This document shows, in pieces, positions 17,266 to 25,600 of a stretch of DNA of 46,841 nt. Under the pieces are notes generated by a model. The model was not told the DNA's origin and did no database searches. It saw nothing but the letters and a program-made list of their open reading frames with translations. Origin of the DNA: a virus; the IMG/VR virus record IMGVR_UViG_3300030117_007801, positions 1 through 46,841 of that record; one strand, written 5' to 3'. How positions within the stretch are numbered: position 1 is the stretch's first letter; each line of letters begins with the position of its first letter. Both the position numbers and the translations under genes were made by a program.

Positions 17266-17285
17266 TACAATACTACACGACAATA

Positions 17286-17318
17286 AAAAACCCCAACCTC
17301 TTAGAGGCTGGGGTTTTT
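17286..17318. terminator. Strong bidirectional intrinsic terminator between convergent units
   Basis: Arms 17286-17300 (aaaaaccccaacctc) and 17304-17318 (gaggctggggttttt) pair at 14 of 15 positions around a TTA loop, with one A-C mismatch. It has a T run on the plus strand and an A run that becomes a T run on the minus strand. It lies between the stop at 17265 (+) and the stop at 17340 (-). Confidence 0.93.
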
Positions 17319-17339
17319 GCTTTTAAGGATTTATCTGAA

Positions 17340-18737
17340 TCAGTCTAACTTGCCAGCTCCTAATTTAAAGAACCCGCTAGTAATTGAATCTAATGAATCT
17401 TTATAATTTCCTGACATGAACACACCGTTTACTGTATCGTTAGCTCCACCAACCTGAACAGTGTAAGTTAAGTCAACACTTTGGTTATCTCCAATAGCTT
17501 CTGAATAAGTTTCAGATTGAAGAATAGCTCCTTTAATTGTGTATTGCATTTTAGGTTTAGGAGTGGTTGCGTTACTATCATTAAGAGTTAAGGTGAAATT
17601 ATTCTTTTGGTTTTCAGCCATAATGTCGAATAGATTAGCCTCTCTCAATTCTGCAACAACTGCACTTATTGTTAAATCAAAGTTAATTGGAACATCCACA
17701 ACTCTAGTATATCCAAAAACACTTCCTAATCTTTGAAGAACTGTTCTGGATAAAGGTATCGAGAAGCTGAATGATTGAATATGCGCTTGATTTGCACCAC
17801 TAATAGCAACAAAACCATCACCTTCAGGAAAACTTAAGGTAATATCTCCGGGCCTTAAGGCGCTAATTAAACTGTTTCCAGTAGTGAAACCAGTGAAGTT
17901 AACTCCCATCGCAGTAGCAACAGCATTGCTTCCTTGAAAATGTCTGCTTTGGTCTAATTTGTATGATTTTCCTATAGCAGTGAATTTTTCAGCAGGAGTA
18001 TTAAATAGATTAACTGCGGGACTATTGCCGCTAATAAAAGAGTTATCTATGCCGCTCAAAGCAGCACCATTGCTAAACGCATTAGTTTTACTTGCAGCGG
18101 TAAATGTGTCAGTTTTAATATTGAAAGCTTCTACAGTAACTGAAGCTGTTGGAAGACCTCCGACTGATGCTTCAAAAGAGTAATCAGTGATAAAGCCATT
18201 ACCTATTGCGACAACGTTTGAGTTTCCTACTAAAACATCTGAACCAACTACGTCTTCACCTTCGTCAACCGTTAAGATGTAGTAATTATTTCCTTGAAGA
18301 TCAGATAGAAGGCCTGAAATAGATTGGGCGTTAGGAGCGGTTTCAGTGTCAATCGATGTACCACCGGGAGCTTGACCATCTAGTACTCCAGTGACATTAA
18401 AACCTAATAATCTTTCATTAAATCCATCAGTTACATAGTAACTGAAATCCAAACCTACAGTAGGAGGTTCATTAATGATAGAATCAATACGAGCTAACTT
18501 GCCAAATTCATTAACATCTTGTCGATTAATTGTAAAGTTAAAATTACAATTTTGAACACGATCTAATTTCTTTAACAAAGAAATACCTGACCCTAAAGAT
18601 CCAGTGCTTACTGGTCCGAAAGGAGCAGATGTTATAGGGCCTGACCCTGCTGCTTCTACCCCGCTAACTTGAGCGCCGGTAGCGCTAGGGGCGATGAATA
18701 AAGCTTGACTTTGGTATATTACACGATTTCTTGCCAT
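17340..18737 (-). CDS. Major tail (tube) protein, lambda V-like position (465 aa)
   Basis: Starts MARNRVIYQSQALFIAP. NFNFTINRQDVNEFGKLARI and PPTVGLDFSYYVTDGFNE near residues 67-112 match an N-terminal signature I recognise from major tail proteins of uncultured siphophages. GFITDYSFEASVGGLPTASV and HIQSFSFSIPLSRTVLQRLG recur in altered form in the proteins at 30023 and 32712, so the family is paralogous here. The C-terminal half ends in beta-rich tube-like sequence. It is last of a four-gene minus-strand block and occupies the place of lambda V after Z and U. A 62-bp leader with a poly-A run may carry its own promoter, as suits a highly expressed protein. Confidence 0.7.
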   Translation of the reverse strand: MARNRVIYQSQALFIAPSATGAQVSGVEAAGSGPITSAPFGPVSTGSLGSGISLLKKLDRVQNCNFNFTINRQDVNEFGKLARIDSIINEPPTVGLDFSYYVTDGFNERLLGFNVTGVLDGQAPGGTSIDTETAPNAQSISGLLSDLQGNNYYILTVDEGEDVVGSDVLVGNSNVVAIGNGFITDYSFEASVGGLPTASVTVEAFNIKTDTFTAASKTNAFSNGAALSGIDNSFISGNSPAVNLFNTPAEKFTAIGKSYKLDQSRHFQGSNAVATAMGVNFTGFTTGNSLISALRPGDITLSFPEGDGFVAISGANQAHIQSFSFSIPLSRTVLQRLGSVFGYTRVVDVPINFDLTISAVVAELREANLFDIMAENQKNNFTLTLNDSNATTPKPKMQYTIKGAILQSETYSEAIGDNQSVDLTYTVQVGGANDTVNGVFMSGNYKDSLDSITSGFFKLGAGKLD

Positions 18738-18799
18738 AATATTTTTTTTTGTTTTAAATTGTTATCTTTATTTACAGTTTTTCGTTTATTTTGTGAAAT
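18738..18799 (-). promoter_or_regulatory. Leader before the tail tube gene
   Basis: The only gap in the minus-strand block. Read on the minus strand it has ACTGTAA (one base off AGTGTAA) 34 nt before the ATG, then aaagataac and a nine-A run. Candidate internal promoter or leader for the tube gene. No Shine-Dalgarno sequence is seen. Confidence 0.3.
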
Positions 18800-19660
18800 T
18801 TATAATCTTGGATATCTAAATGCTTTTATTTCAAAATCAACAAAACCTATATTTAGTTCTGGATTTAATTCTTTTATGTTGTTATCTCTTATCTTGGAGG
18901 TGTCTACGTCGGAAATAAAAAGAATATTTGAAGCGTTGGCCGCTTTTACGTTTTCATAATCGTATCCCGTAGGGTATACTCCACTTTTTACAGCTCCAAA
19001 TTCTCCAATTGGATGAGAGCTTGTTGATACTTTGGCTATAATTTCATTAAAAGAATCAGTAAAAGTACTTAAAATACCATCTAATTGATATAAGTTTTCA
19101 CAAAAAGCGACTATTTTAACTTGAGAAGTGGTTTCGTCTTCTCCTCCAAAAGAAAAAGGTTTGTTAGAAGATTCTTCCATGGACGCAAAAACAGCTGGCG
19201 TGACTGGGGTGTAGGGTTTTATGTAATCTTCTGAAACAGTAAATCTACTATTTGTTATATATTTATTTTCAATTATTAGTTTTTCTTCTGTTTGATCAGT
19301 GATATAGCTATTTATTTCTTTTACTGTATAAGTTCCAGAAATATCTAATCCAGTATTCACGCCACTATTAAAAATAACTCTACCGTTATCAAAATCAAAC
19401 TGCATACCGCTTGTTCCTGTTGCAAGAAATGTGCCGTCTACTGTTACTCCGCTGGGCACTGTTACGCCTGTTATGCTATTGTCATAAGCAAACTGTTTGT
19501 ATGGAGATCCATAAACTACTTTGCTGCCGCCTAATCTTTCGTCTGTATAATTGTAAAATTTTGTTGTATAAGTTTTGTAAGCATCGACTTTTTTCATTAG
19601 AAAATTATCGAACCACAAAAAGAAGCTATTCATTACATCATGAGAAAATGTTGATTTCAT
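18800..19660 (-). CDS. Putative tail terminator / tail completion protein, U-like position (286 aa)
   Basis: Starts MKSTFSHDVMNSFFLWFDNF, a helix, followed by a beta-rich middle with GVTVPSGVTVDGTFLATG. The C-terminal ~110 residues (QVKIVAFCENLYQLDGILSTF to NIGFVDFEIKAFRYPRL) look like an alternating alpha-beta domain and would suit a terminator fold. It overlaps the Z-like gene by ATGA. The position between Z-like and V-like genes is that of lambda U, but it is about twice U's length. I see no decisive motif, so the role rests on gene order. Confidence 0.5.
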   Translation of the reverse strand: MKSTFSHDVMNSFFLWFDNFLMKKVDAYKTYTTKFYNYTDERLGGSKVVYGSPYKQFAYDNSITGVTVPSGVTVDGTFLATGTSGMQFDFDNGRVIFNSGVNTGLDISGTYTVKEINSYITDQTEEKLIIENKYITNSRFTVSEDYIKPYTPVTPAVFASMEESSNKPFSFGGEDETTSQVKIVAFCENLYQLDGILSTFTDSFNEIIAKVSTSSHPIGEFGAVKSGVYPTGYDYENVKAANASNILFISDVDTSKIRDNNIKELNPELNIGFVDFEIKAFRYPRL

Positions 19661-20241
19661 AATTGTTTTCTATTTAAGTCTCTAAACTTTTTTTCGTATT
19701 TGTTAATTAAAGCTGATATATATTGAGTGTTTTGAAATTTTAAACCGCCTCTAACTCTTCGTTTGCTTTGAATACCAAATCCAGATCTACTAACACTCTT
19801 CTTTTTTAAGTAAAATCCTAAACCTGATATGCCTCTTTCAATTCCTTTGGCCCAACTTCTTCCATTTGCCCAAGGCATAGGTGTTGCTAAAAATATCATC
19901 TTAGCGGTGGGTATTTCAAAAGTTGCTGTTGCTAAAGATCTGCCACCGCTTGATATTCTGAAAGTTGATTTTTCTAGCAATTGTCTAATTGGATCTATAG
20001 GTCTTGATCCAGCATCAAAACCTATAAAAGAAAACAAATTAGTTACTCCACTTAGAGTGTTGGACAGATTAGGAGCTGTTACGCCAAGTTCTATTTCTTG
20101 AGTGATAGGGTGAGCGTTAAACTCTTCAATCATTTCTTGTTTTATTTTTTCAAATTCTTTTCTTATCAATGAATTTCTTTTTGAAACGTATTTCTTATCA
20201 CTCTCTAAACTTTTAAAAAGCTTTGAAAATGGTTTACTCAT
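19657..20241 (-). CDS. Putative tail completion protein, Z / HK97 gp10-like (194 aa)
   Basis: Basic, helix-rich N-terminus (SLIRKEFEKIKQEMIEEFNAHP), then LGVTAPNLSNTLSGVTNLFSFIGF and a Gly/Arg-rich second half (RSWAKGIERGISGLGFYLKKKS). The 'helix, target helix, G-rich basic strand' pattern fits HK97 gp10-like neck proteins such as lambda Z. It lies 1 bp after the FII-like stop and overlaps the U-like start by ATGA. Together FII-Z-U-V keeps lambda order although the whole block is inverted. Confidence 0.5.
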   Translation of the reverse strand: MSKPFSKLFKSLESDKKYVSKRNSLIRKEFEKIKQEMIEEFNAHPITQEIELGVTAPNLSNTLSGVTNLFSFIGFDAGSRPIDPIRQLLEKSTFRISSGGRSLATATFEIPTAKMIFLATPMPWANGRSWAKGIERGISGLGFYLKKKSVSRSGFGIQSKRRVRGGLKFQNTQYISALINKYEKKFRDLNRKQL

Positions 20242-20242
20242 A

Positions 20243-20698
20243 TTATGAATCTGGTTTTAGGTATAATGTGTAGTATTTATTATCAAATAAACCATGAGGT
20301 CTAAACGATGAATTTAGAACGTATCTTTTACCATCTACATCAAACCTTTTAGCATCTTTTATGTAATCATAATCCTCTGCTGAAATTTTCAATCTTACTG
20401 TTCCTACAATTGCATCAACTTTAATTTGAGACTGCATATTTGCATCTGACCAATATCTTTTTCCAATATCGTCTTCATATTGTATTCTTGCTTTAAAAGT
20501 CTTATAAACTGGTGTATTTACATATGAAGTGGCACCTTCTCCAGTGTCGTAAAGTGGATTAAAGTTAGGATCAGTTATAATAACAACTTTCGAAGCTTCT
20601 TTATAAACAGTAATATTTCGAGCAAAAGTCTCATGAATATCATCTATTACTGAATTCAATGCGGCTCTTTCTGATGTTGAAATTAAGCTTGTCGCCAT
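20243..20698 (-). CDS. Putative head-tail stopper, FII-like position (151 aa)
   Basis: First gene of the minus-strand block. An N-terminal helix (TSERAALNSVIDDIHETFARN) is followed by a beta-barrel-like run: VYKTFKARIQYEDDIGKRYW, GTVRLKISAEDYDYI, KRFDVDGKRYVLNSSFRPHG. The last part resembles the 'F.vdG..Y.v....p.g' end of small joining proteins (FII, SPP1 gp16). The leader carries AGTGTAA 8 nt before ATG. Role inferred from size, beta content and order. Confidence 0.5.
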   Translation of the reverse strand: MATSLISTSERAALNSVIDDIHETFARNITVYKEASKVVIITDPNFNPLYDTGEGATSYVNTPVYKTFKARIQYEDDIGKRYWSDANMQSQIKVDAIVGTVRLKISAEDYDYIKDAKRFDVDGKRYVLNSSFRPHGLFDNKYYTLYLKPDS

Positions 20699-20706
20699 AT
20701 TTATCT

Positions 20707-20713
20707 TTACACT
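20707..20713 (-). promoter_or_regulatory. AGTGTAA motif for the minus-strand neck/tube block
   Basis: On the minus strand: AGTGTAA-agataaat-ATG (start at 20698). It is almost identical in motif and spacing to the plus-strand site before 16780. It faces away from the sigma-70-like promoter at 20716-20744. Confidence 0.4.
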
Positions 20714-20715
20714 GG

Positions 20716-20744
20716 TTGAAAAACTTTAGAATATTAAATATTAT
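20716..20744 (+). promoter_or_regulatory. Sigma-70-like promoter for the chaperone / tape measure operon
   Basis: TTGAAA (20716-20721), exactly 17 bp spacer, TATTAT (20739-20744): 5/6 matches to each consensus box. The predicted start near 20751 leaves a leader of about 12 nt before ATG 20763. It is the best conventional promoter in the window and heads a 26-kb, nearly gap-free gene run. Confidence 0.65.
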
Positions 20745-20762
20745 ATAGAGAAAATAAAAACT

Positions 20763-21572
20763 ATGGCCAAAGTTTTACATACATTTACGATTAAAAGATC
20801 TGCTGAAATTGAAGAAGAAAAAACTGAAACAGTGAAAGACGAAAAAGGTGAAGACAAGATTCGCACTTACAAAGAAACTGTTACGAAAGAAATTCCAGTA
20901 GAAATAAAAATCAATCAACCTTCTAGAAGGCAAATGCAAGAAGCAGACATGGAGTTTAGTGTCGAGATGAGCAGATGTATTAGAAGTGGAATTCTAACGA
21001 AAGCGATGCTTTTAAATAAGTATTCTGATACTGGAGGTTTAATCAGCGAATCTGATGCAAAAACTATGGTTGATTCTGCTGAAGAACTAAGAGATTTACA
21101 GGCTCAGTTAACTATTCTAAATTTAAAACCTGAAGCTGAAAGAACTGCCAAAGAAAAAACGGATATCGATACTGTTACTTCTGGTATATTAGCAAAGCGT
21201 AAAACTTTGATGGAAAAAGAAACTAGTTATATTACTCTTTTTAATCATACCGCTGATGTTAAAGCTCAAAATAGAGCTATTTTATGGTATGTTTTGAATC
21301 TGACATATTATAAAGATGAAACTATGGGTGATAATTTTTCTCCTATGTTTCCGGGTAAAAATTTTGAACAACGTGAAGCTGTAATGTTTGATTATGAAGA
21401 TTCAGAAAACGAAATTTATCAAAAATGTTATAGTAAATTAGCTAGCATTGTAAGTTACTGGTTTTTTACTAGTAATGTAGATTCAGATGAGTTTGAAAGA
21501 ATAGTAGAAGAAATAGATGGACCAACAGAACCAGACGAATCAGGAGAAGGATCAGAAGAAGGATCAGAATGA
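20763..21572 (+). CDS. Putative tail assembly chaperone, G-like (269 aa)
   Basis: Charged, helix-rich protein starting MAKVLHTFTIKRSAEIEEEK. PVEIKINQPSRRQMQEADME and FSVEMSRCIRSGILTKAMLL precede a coiled-coil-like middle, and the C-terminus is very acidic (PTEPDESGEGSEEGSE). It is first in the plus-strand operon, and the next frame overlaps it by 56 bp just before the tape measure, which is the lambda G/GT arrangement. No motif proves the function; position and the overlap are the main evidence. Confidence 0.55.
   Translation: MAKVLHTFTIKRSAEIEEEKTETVKDEKGEDKIRTYKETVTKEIPVEIKINQPSRRQMQEADMEFSVEMSRCIRSGILTKAMLLNKYSDTGGLISESDAKTMVDSAEELRDLQAQLTILNLKPEAERTAKEKTDIDTVTSGILAKRKTLMEKETSYITLFNHTADVKAQNRAILWYVLNLTYYKDETMGDNFSPMFPGKNFEQREAVMFDYEDSENEIYQKCYSKLASIVSYWFFTSNVDSDEFERIVEEIDGPTEPDESGEGSEEGSE
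21515..21572 (+). other. Candidate +1 (or -2) programmed frameshift zone
   Basis: The upstream frame ends ...gga tca gaa TGA (stop 21570-21572) and the downstream frame is +1 to it. A purine-rich, SD-like aagaagga lies just before the stop, recalling the RF2-type +1 site. A +1 shift at GAA-UGA would join ...EEGSE to DSVSKYEST. Lambda itself uses -1 and Mu -2; no classical -1 heptamer fits this phase. Confidence 0.35.
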
Positions 21573-22572
21573 TTCTGTAAGTAAATACGAAAGCACTTCT
21601 TTAAGAAAAGCTTTTCGTGATATTAAAAAAGGATTCTCTAAGATAAAGTTCTTAGGGAATTATTTTTATTTAAAACATATATCTTTTGATGACCAAGTAG
21701 ATATTGACGAAGTGTATGATAAATATTTAGAAGAAGCTAAAGAAAGAGGTGTCCCAACTCATGAAGAAACTTTAGAAAGGCTTTTAGAGGAAGGCGAGTG
21801 GAGTAAAAAGCAAGAAAATAGAATAACACAGCAAGAAGATTTTATTCAAGGGTTAAAAAATACTAAAAAAGTTCAATATTTAAAAAAAGAAATTAAACGT
21901 TTAAATTCTGACATTGAAAAAGGCGAAGAAAAATTAAATCAATTAAAAAATGAAAGAGCCGCTTTGTTTTCTAGAACAGCTGAATCTTATGCTGAAGAAA
22001 GAGTAAATGATTTTTATATTTTAAGATGTTTATACAAAGATTCCAGTTTGAAAAATTCCGCTTATTCTGAAGAAGAGTTTGATAGCATCTACTCTGAAGA
22101 TTTATTTGCCATAATTAAAGAGTATAATACTGTCTACGCTCAAATAAACGATGATTCAATACAACACATAGTTTTACAAGATTTTTATAATTTATTTATG
22201 CCTTTTGCTGAAAACGCTCAAGAATTTTATGGCAAACCTATTTGTGATTTAAGTTATAATCAACTTAAGCTTCTTATTTATTCAAGGTATTTTAAAAATA
22301 TATTTAACAATAATGACAAAATGCCAGAACATATTAAAAAAGATCCAGATAAAATTATTGATTATGTAAATGCAAATGAAAATGTTAAAAAGATTAGAGA
22401 GAAAAATGCTGAAAAAGATTATTCTGCAGAATCTATAGTGGGTGCTTCAGAAGAAGACTTAGAATATATAGGCGTAAAATCTAAAGAAGAAAAAACTCTT
22501 TCGTTATCAGAAGAAGCTAAAAAGAAAGGCGGTTCACTTTCTATGGATGATATGATGAAATTATTTGGATAG
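21517..22572 (+). CDS. Putative tail assembly chaperone extension, T-like (351 aa from first ATG)
   Basis: The first in-frame ATG is 21517, inside the G-like gene. Translation may instead enter by frameshift near 21570, since no start codon follows closely after the upstream stop. From DSVSKYESTSLRKAF on it is lysine/glutamate-rich with a long coiled coil (KKEIKRLNSDIEKGEEKLNQLKNER, about residues 120-145). It has a structured middle (YSEEEFDSIYSEDLFAIIKEYN) and ends SMDDMMKLFG, a terminal pattern typical of phage chaperone or scaffold-like proteins. It ends 38 bp before the tape measure. A GT-type fusion would be about 600 residues. Confidence 0.55.
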   Translation: MDQQNQTNQEKDQKKDQNDSVSKYESTSLRKAFRDIKKGFSKIKFLGNYFYLKHISFDDQVDIDEVYDKYLEEAKERGVPTHEETLERLLEEGEWSKKQENRITQQEDFIQGLKNTKKVQYLKKEIKRLNSDIEKGEEKLNQLKNERAALFSRTAESYAEERVNDFYILRCLYKDSSLKNSAYSEEEFDSIYSEDLFAIIKEYNTVYAQINDDSIQHIVLQDFYNLFMPFAENAQEFYGKPICDLSYNQLKLLIYSRYFKNIFNNNDKMPEHIKKDPDKIIDYVNANENVKKIREKNAEKDYSAESIVGASEEDLEYIGVKSKEEKTLSLSEEAKKKGGSLSMDDMMKLFG

Positions 22573-22593
22573 TCGTATTTTTTACTGCTTTTT

Positions 22594-22600
22594 AGTGTAA
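22594..22600 (+). promoter_or_regulatory. AGTGTAA motif before the tape measure gene
   Basis: AGTGTAA-ataatgtaat-ATG (22611), in the only sizeable gap (38 bp) inside this operon. No Shine-Dalgarno sequence. Same signal and position as before 2312, 16780 and minus-strand 20698. Confidence 0.4.
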
Positions 22601-22610
22601 ATAATGTAAT

Positions 22611-25600
22611 ATGGCGATTCAGGTAGATGTATCAGCTAATCAAAGAGCTTTAATTGATTCTATAAACAGAGGTGTAAACGCTTATAACAAAAGGTTTGCT
22701 AAGTCTAATAGTATAGATTTAAAAATAAATGAGCGCTCTTTTACTCAACCTTTAGGAAGAATTACGGGTTCTGTCGATGATTTTGGAGCCGCTATGGCAG
22801 CTTCTAATGCCCGTGTTATAGCGTTCGGTGCATCTACAGCTGTTTTGGGTACTGCTGTTGCTGGCTTTAGATCTTTAGCTAAAGCTACTATTGAGGTAGA
22901 AAAGAATTTGACTGATGTTAATCGTATTTTACAGCTATCTACTTCAGATCTTCAAACTTTTGGAAAAGAGTTATTTAATATTAGCAAAAGAACAGCTACT
23001 TCTTTTAACGACGCTTCTAAAGCGTTGCTTGAATTTTCTCGTCAAGGTTTAGATGCTGCAGAAACATTGAGAAGAACTAATGATGCATTAACTCTAACTC
23101 GTTTGGCTGGATTAGGAGCAGAAGCTTCTGTTGCAGCTTTAACCGCTACAGTTAATGGTTTTTCTAAAAGTGGTCTTACCACTACACAAGTTTTAAATAA
23201 ATTAGTTGCAGTAGAACAGTCTTTTGCTGTTAGCGCAAGAGACTTATCTGAAGGTCTAGCTCGTACTGGTCAAGCAGCTCAAGAAGCTGGAATTAATATA
23301 GATCAATTAAACGCTTTAATTTCTGCAGCACAACAAAGAACTGCTAGAGGTGGTGCTGTTATTGGTAACGCTTTAAAAACAATTTTTACTCGTTTACAAC
23401 GTAGCGATACTCTCGATAGGTTGGAAGAGTTTAATATTGCAGTTAGAGACGTTCAAGGAAATACTTTACCTGCAGCTGCGGTTTTGCAAAATTTTGCAAA
23501 CGCTTACGATAGATTAGCTGACGCTCAAAGATCGCAATTATCTGAACAGGTTGCTGGTGTTTATCAGGTTAATATTTTAAAAGCTATTATAAGTGATTTA
23601 AACTCTGAACAGAGTGTTTATACTGCAGCTTTAGAAAAAGGAGCTAGAGCTTCTAACGAAGCAGAAAGAGCTAACGCTCAATTGAATCAAAGTTTATCAG
23701 CTCTTTTAACTCAATTAGGAAATAACACTCAACAACTTGCTTCTCAAATAGGTAGCGTTACGTTTGATCCTTTAGCCAAAAGCGCCGCAAAAGCTGCGAA
23801 TTCAATTTTAGAAACATTTACAGATTTATTAACTGGAGAAGGTTTTGGCAGTGATCTTGCTAACGGGCTACTAAAAGGTATTAGAAATGTTTTAGGTGGT
23901 CCGGGCGCTGTCGCCGCTTTTTATACTTTATTTAAATTAGTTCAAAATTCTTTTACGTATGTTGCGCAAGCTTTACCACAGTTAGCTGGCATAACAACTG
24001 AAACTCAAAAAAGACAAAATTTAGAACAAGCTATTTTGAGTATTTTGCAGCAAGAAAGTCAAGTGCAAAAAGCTTTAATAGGTTCTACTGGAAATCAAAA
24101 GAGACAAGCAGAAATTTTATTAGGTGTCGCAAGGCAACAAACAGCTGAGTACGTAAAACAAAAAAGTATAGCTGCAAGCTTAAGTGGTGTATTGAGAGCT
24201 CAAGGAGTCACAATCGGAGCTAGAGGTTTGCAGGCAGGAAATCCTAAAACTAGAAGCGGAGGTTATATACCACCATCCGCTAGAAAAGCAGAAAAAGCTG
24301 GAGCTTTAGCTGGAGGCTACACTCCCGGCGCAGTTGTTAATTCTCCTGTAGGAGGAGTAATGAACACTGCTGAAAACGTTAAATATATTCCGGGTTTTGC
24401 GCAACCTTTTATTAATCCACCTAAACAATCTAGAGCTGGAAGATTGCATAAAATAAATGCATTAAGGGAAGTCGGAGTTGATCCTTACCAGTATGGAGGG
24501 TTCGTTCCTAATTTCGCAAAATCCCAAAAAGCTGTTAATTTTCAAAGAGGAAGAAGTTTTGAGCAGGTAGTTGGTAATATGATTGGAGTCGCGCCAAAAT
24601 ATAACGCTCCTATAGATTATGAAAAAGTCATTAAAGGTAGAATACCGAGGAGTAAAAAAATTGGTTTTGATCTAAGCATGTATAAACGGGGAGCTTACGC
24701 TGACGCTCATGTTGGGCTTGGGCATAATAGTGCTCAGATTATATCTAAAATATTAAACCATCATGCGAATGATAAGCAAGGTTTAGATATATTTGAACAA
24801 GATGGTAAAATACTTTTAGGGTCTAATTTTGTAGAAATAATTGGAAAAGGCGCTGATATCAGGGGCCAGATAAAAACTTCCAAGTACGGCAGTTTAAATG
24901 CTACTGCTAAAAATAATTATAGTGAATACGAAGGTCAGACATTTAGAACCGCTTTTGATAAAGATAAAGTAAATATTCCTAATTTTGCAGCAGCTTACAG
25001 AAATGTTTTTACAGGCGAGTTAAATAATTCAGCTATAGCGAGAGGTTTAAGATCTGGGGCTCTTACTTCACAGCAAGCTAGTGCTATGGGGTATAGAACT
25101 TCTGGTTCAAAAATAAGTGACAGAAAAGCTAAAAGAGCAGCATCAGTTAACGCTTTAAATTATACTATGGCTTATGTTCCATGGGATGTTGAAAAATTTA
25201 GAGGAGGAAGAAGTGGCGGCAGGTTAAATATAGCTCAAGGAGATGCTTACGAAAAATATGTTTTAGGTTTAATTAGTAGTGGTAGATTGAAAGGTACAAG
25301 TGCATTAGGTCAACCTTTTTCTCTTGGGGCTAGGCCAGATGTGCGCAGTAATGAGGGATTAAAAGGGGGAAGAAATGCTCGTATAGATGGTTATTCTTTA
25401 TCTGCTGGAGAAATGTACGAAATAAAATCTGGAGATTTAGGTGCTAGTTTAGCTGGGGTTCAAACTAAGTTTATAAAAGCGTTAGAAAATAATCCTCAAA
25501 CACTTAACCCCGAAAGAAAATGGAAAAATTTTGTTTTCAGAACGACCGCTGCTAAAGGAAGAGGCGCTAGTGGTGGATTTATTCCTAATCTTGCTTATAA

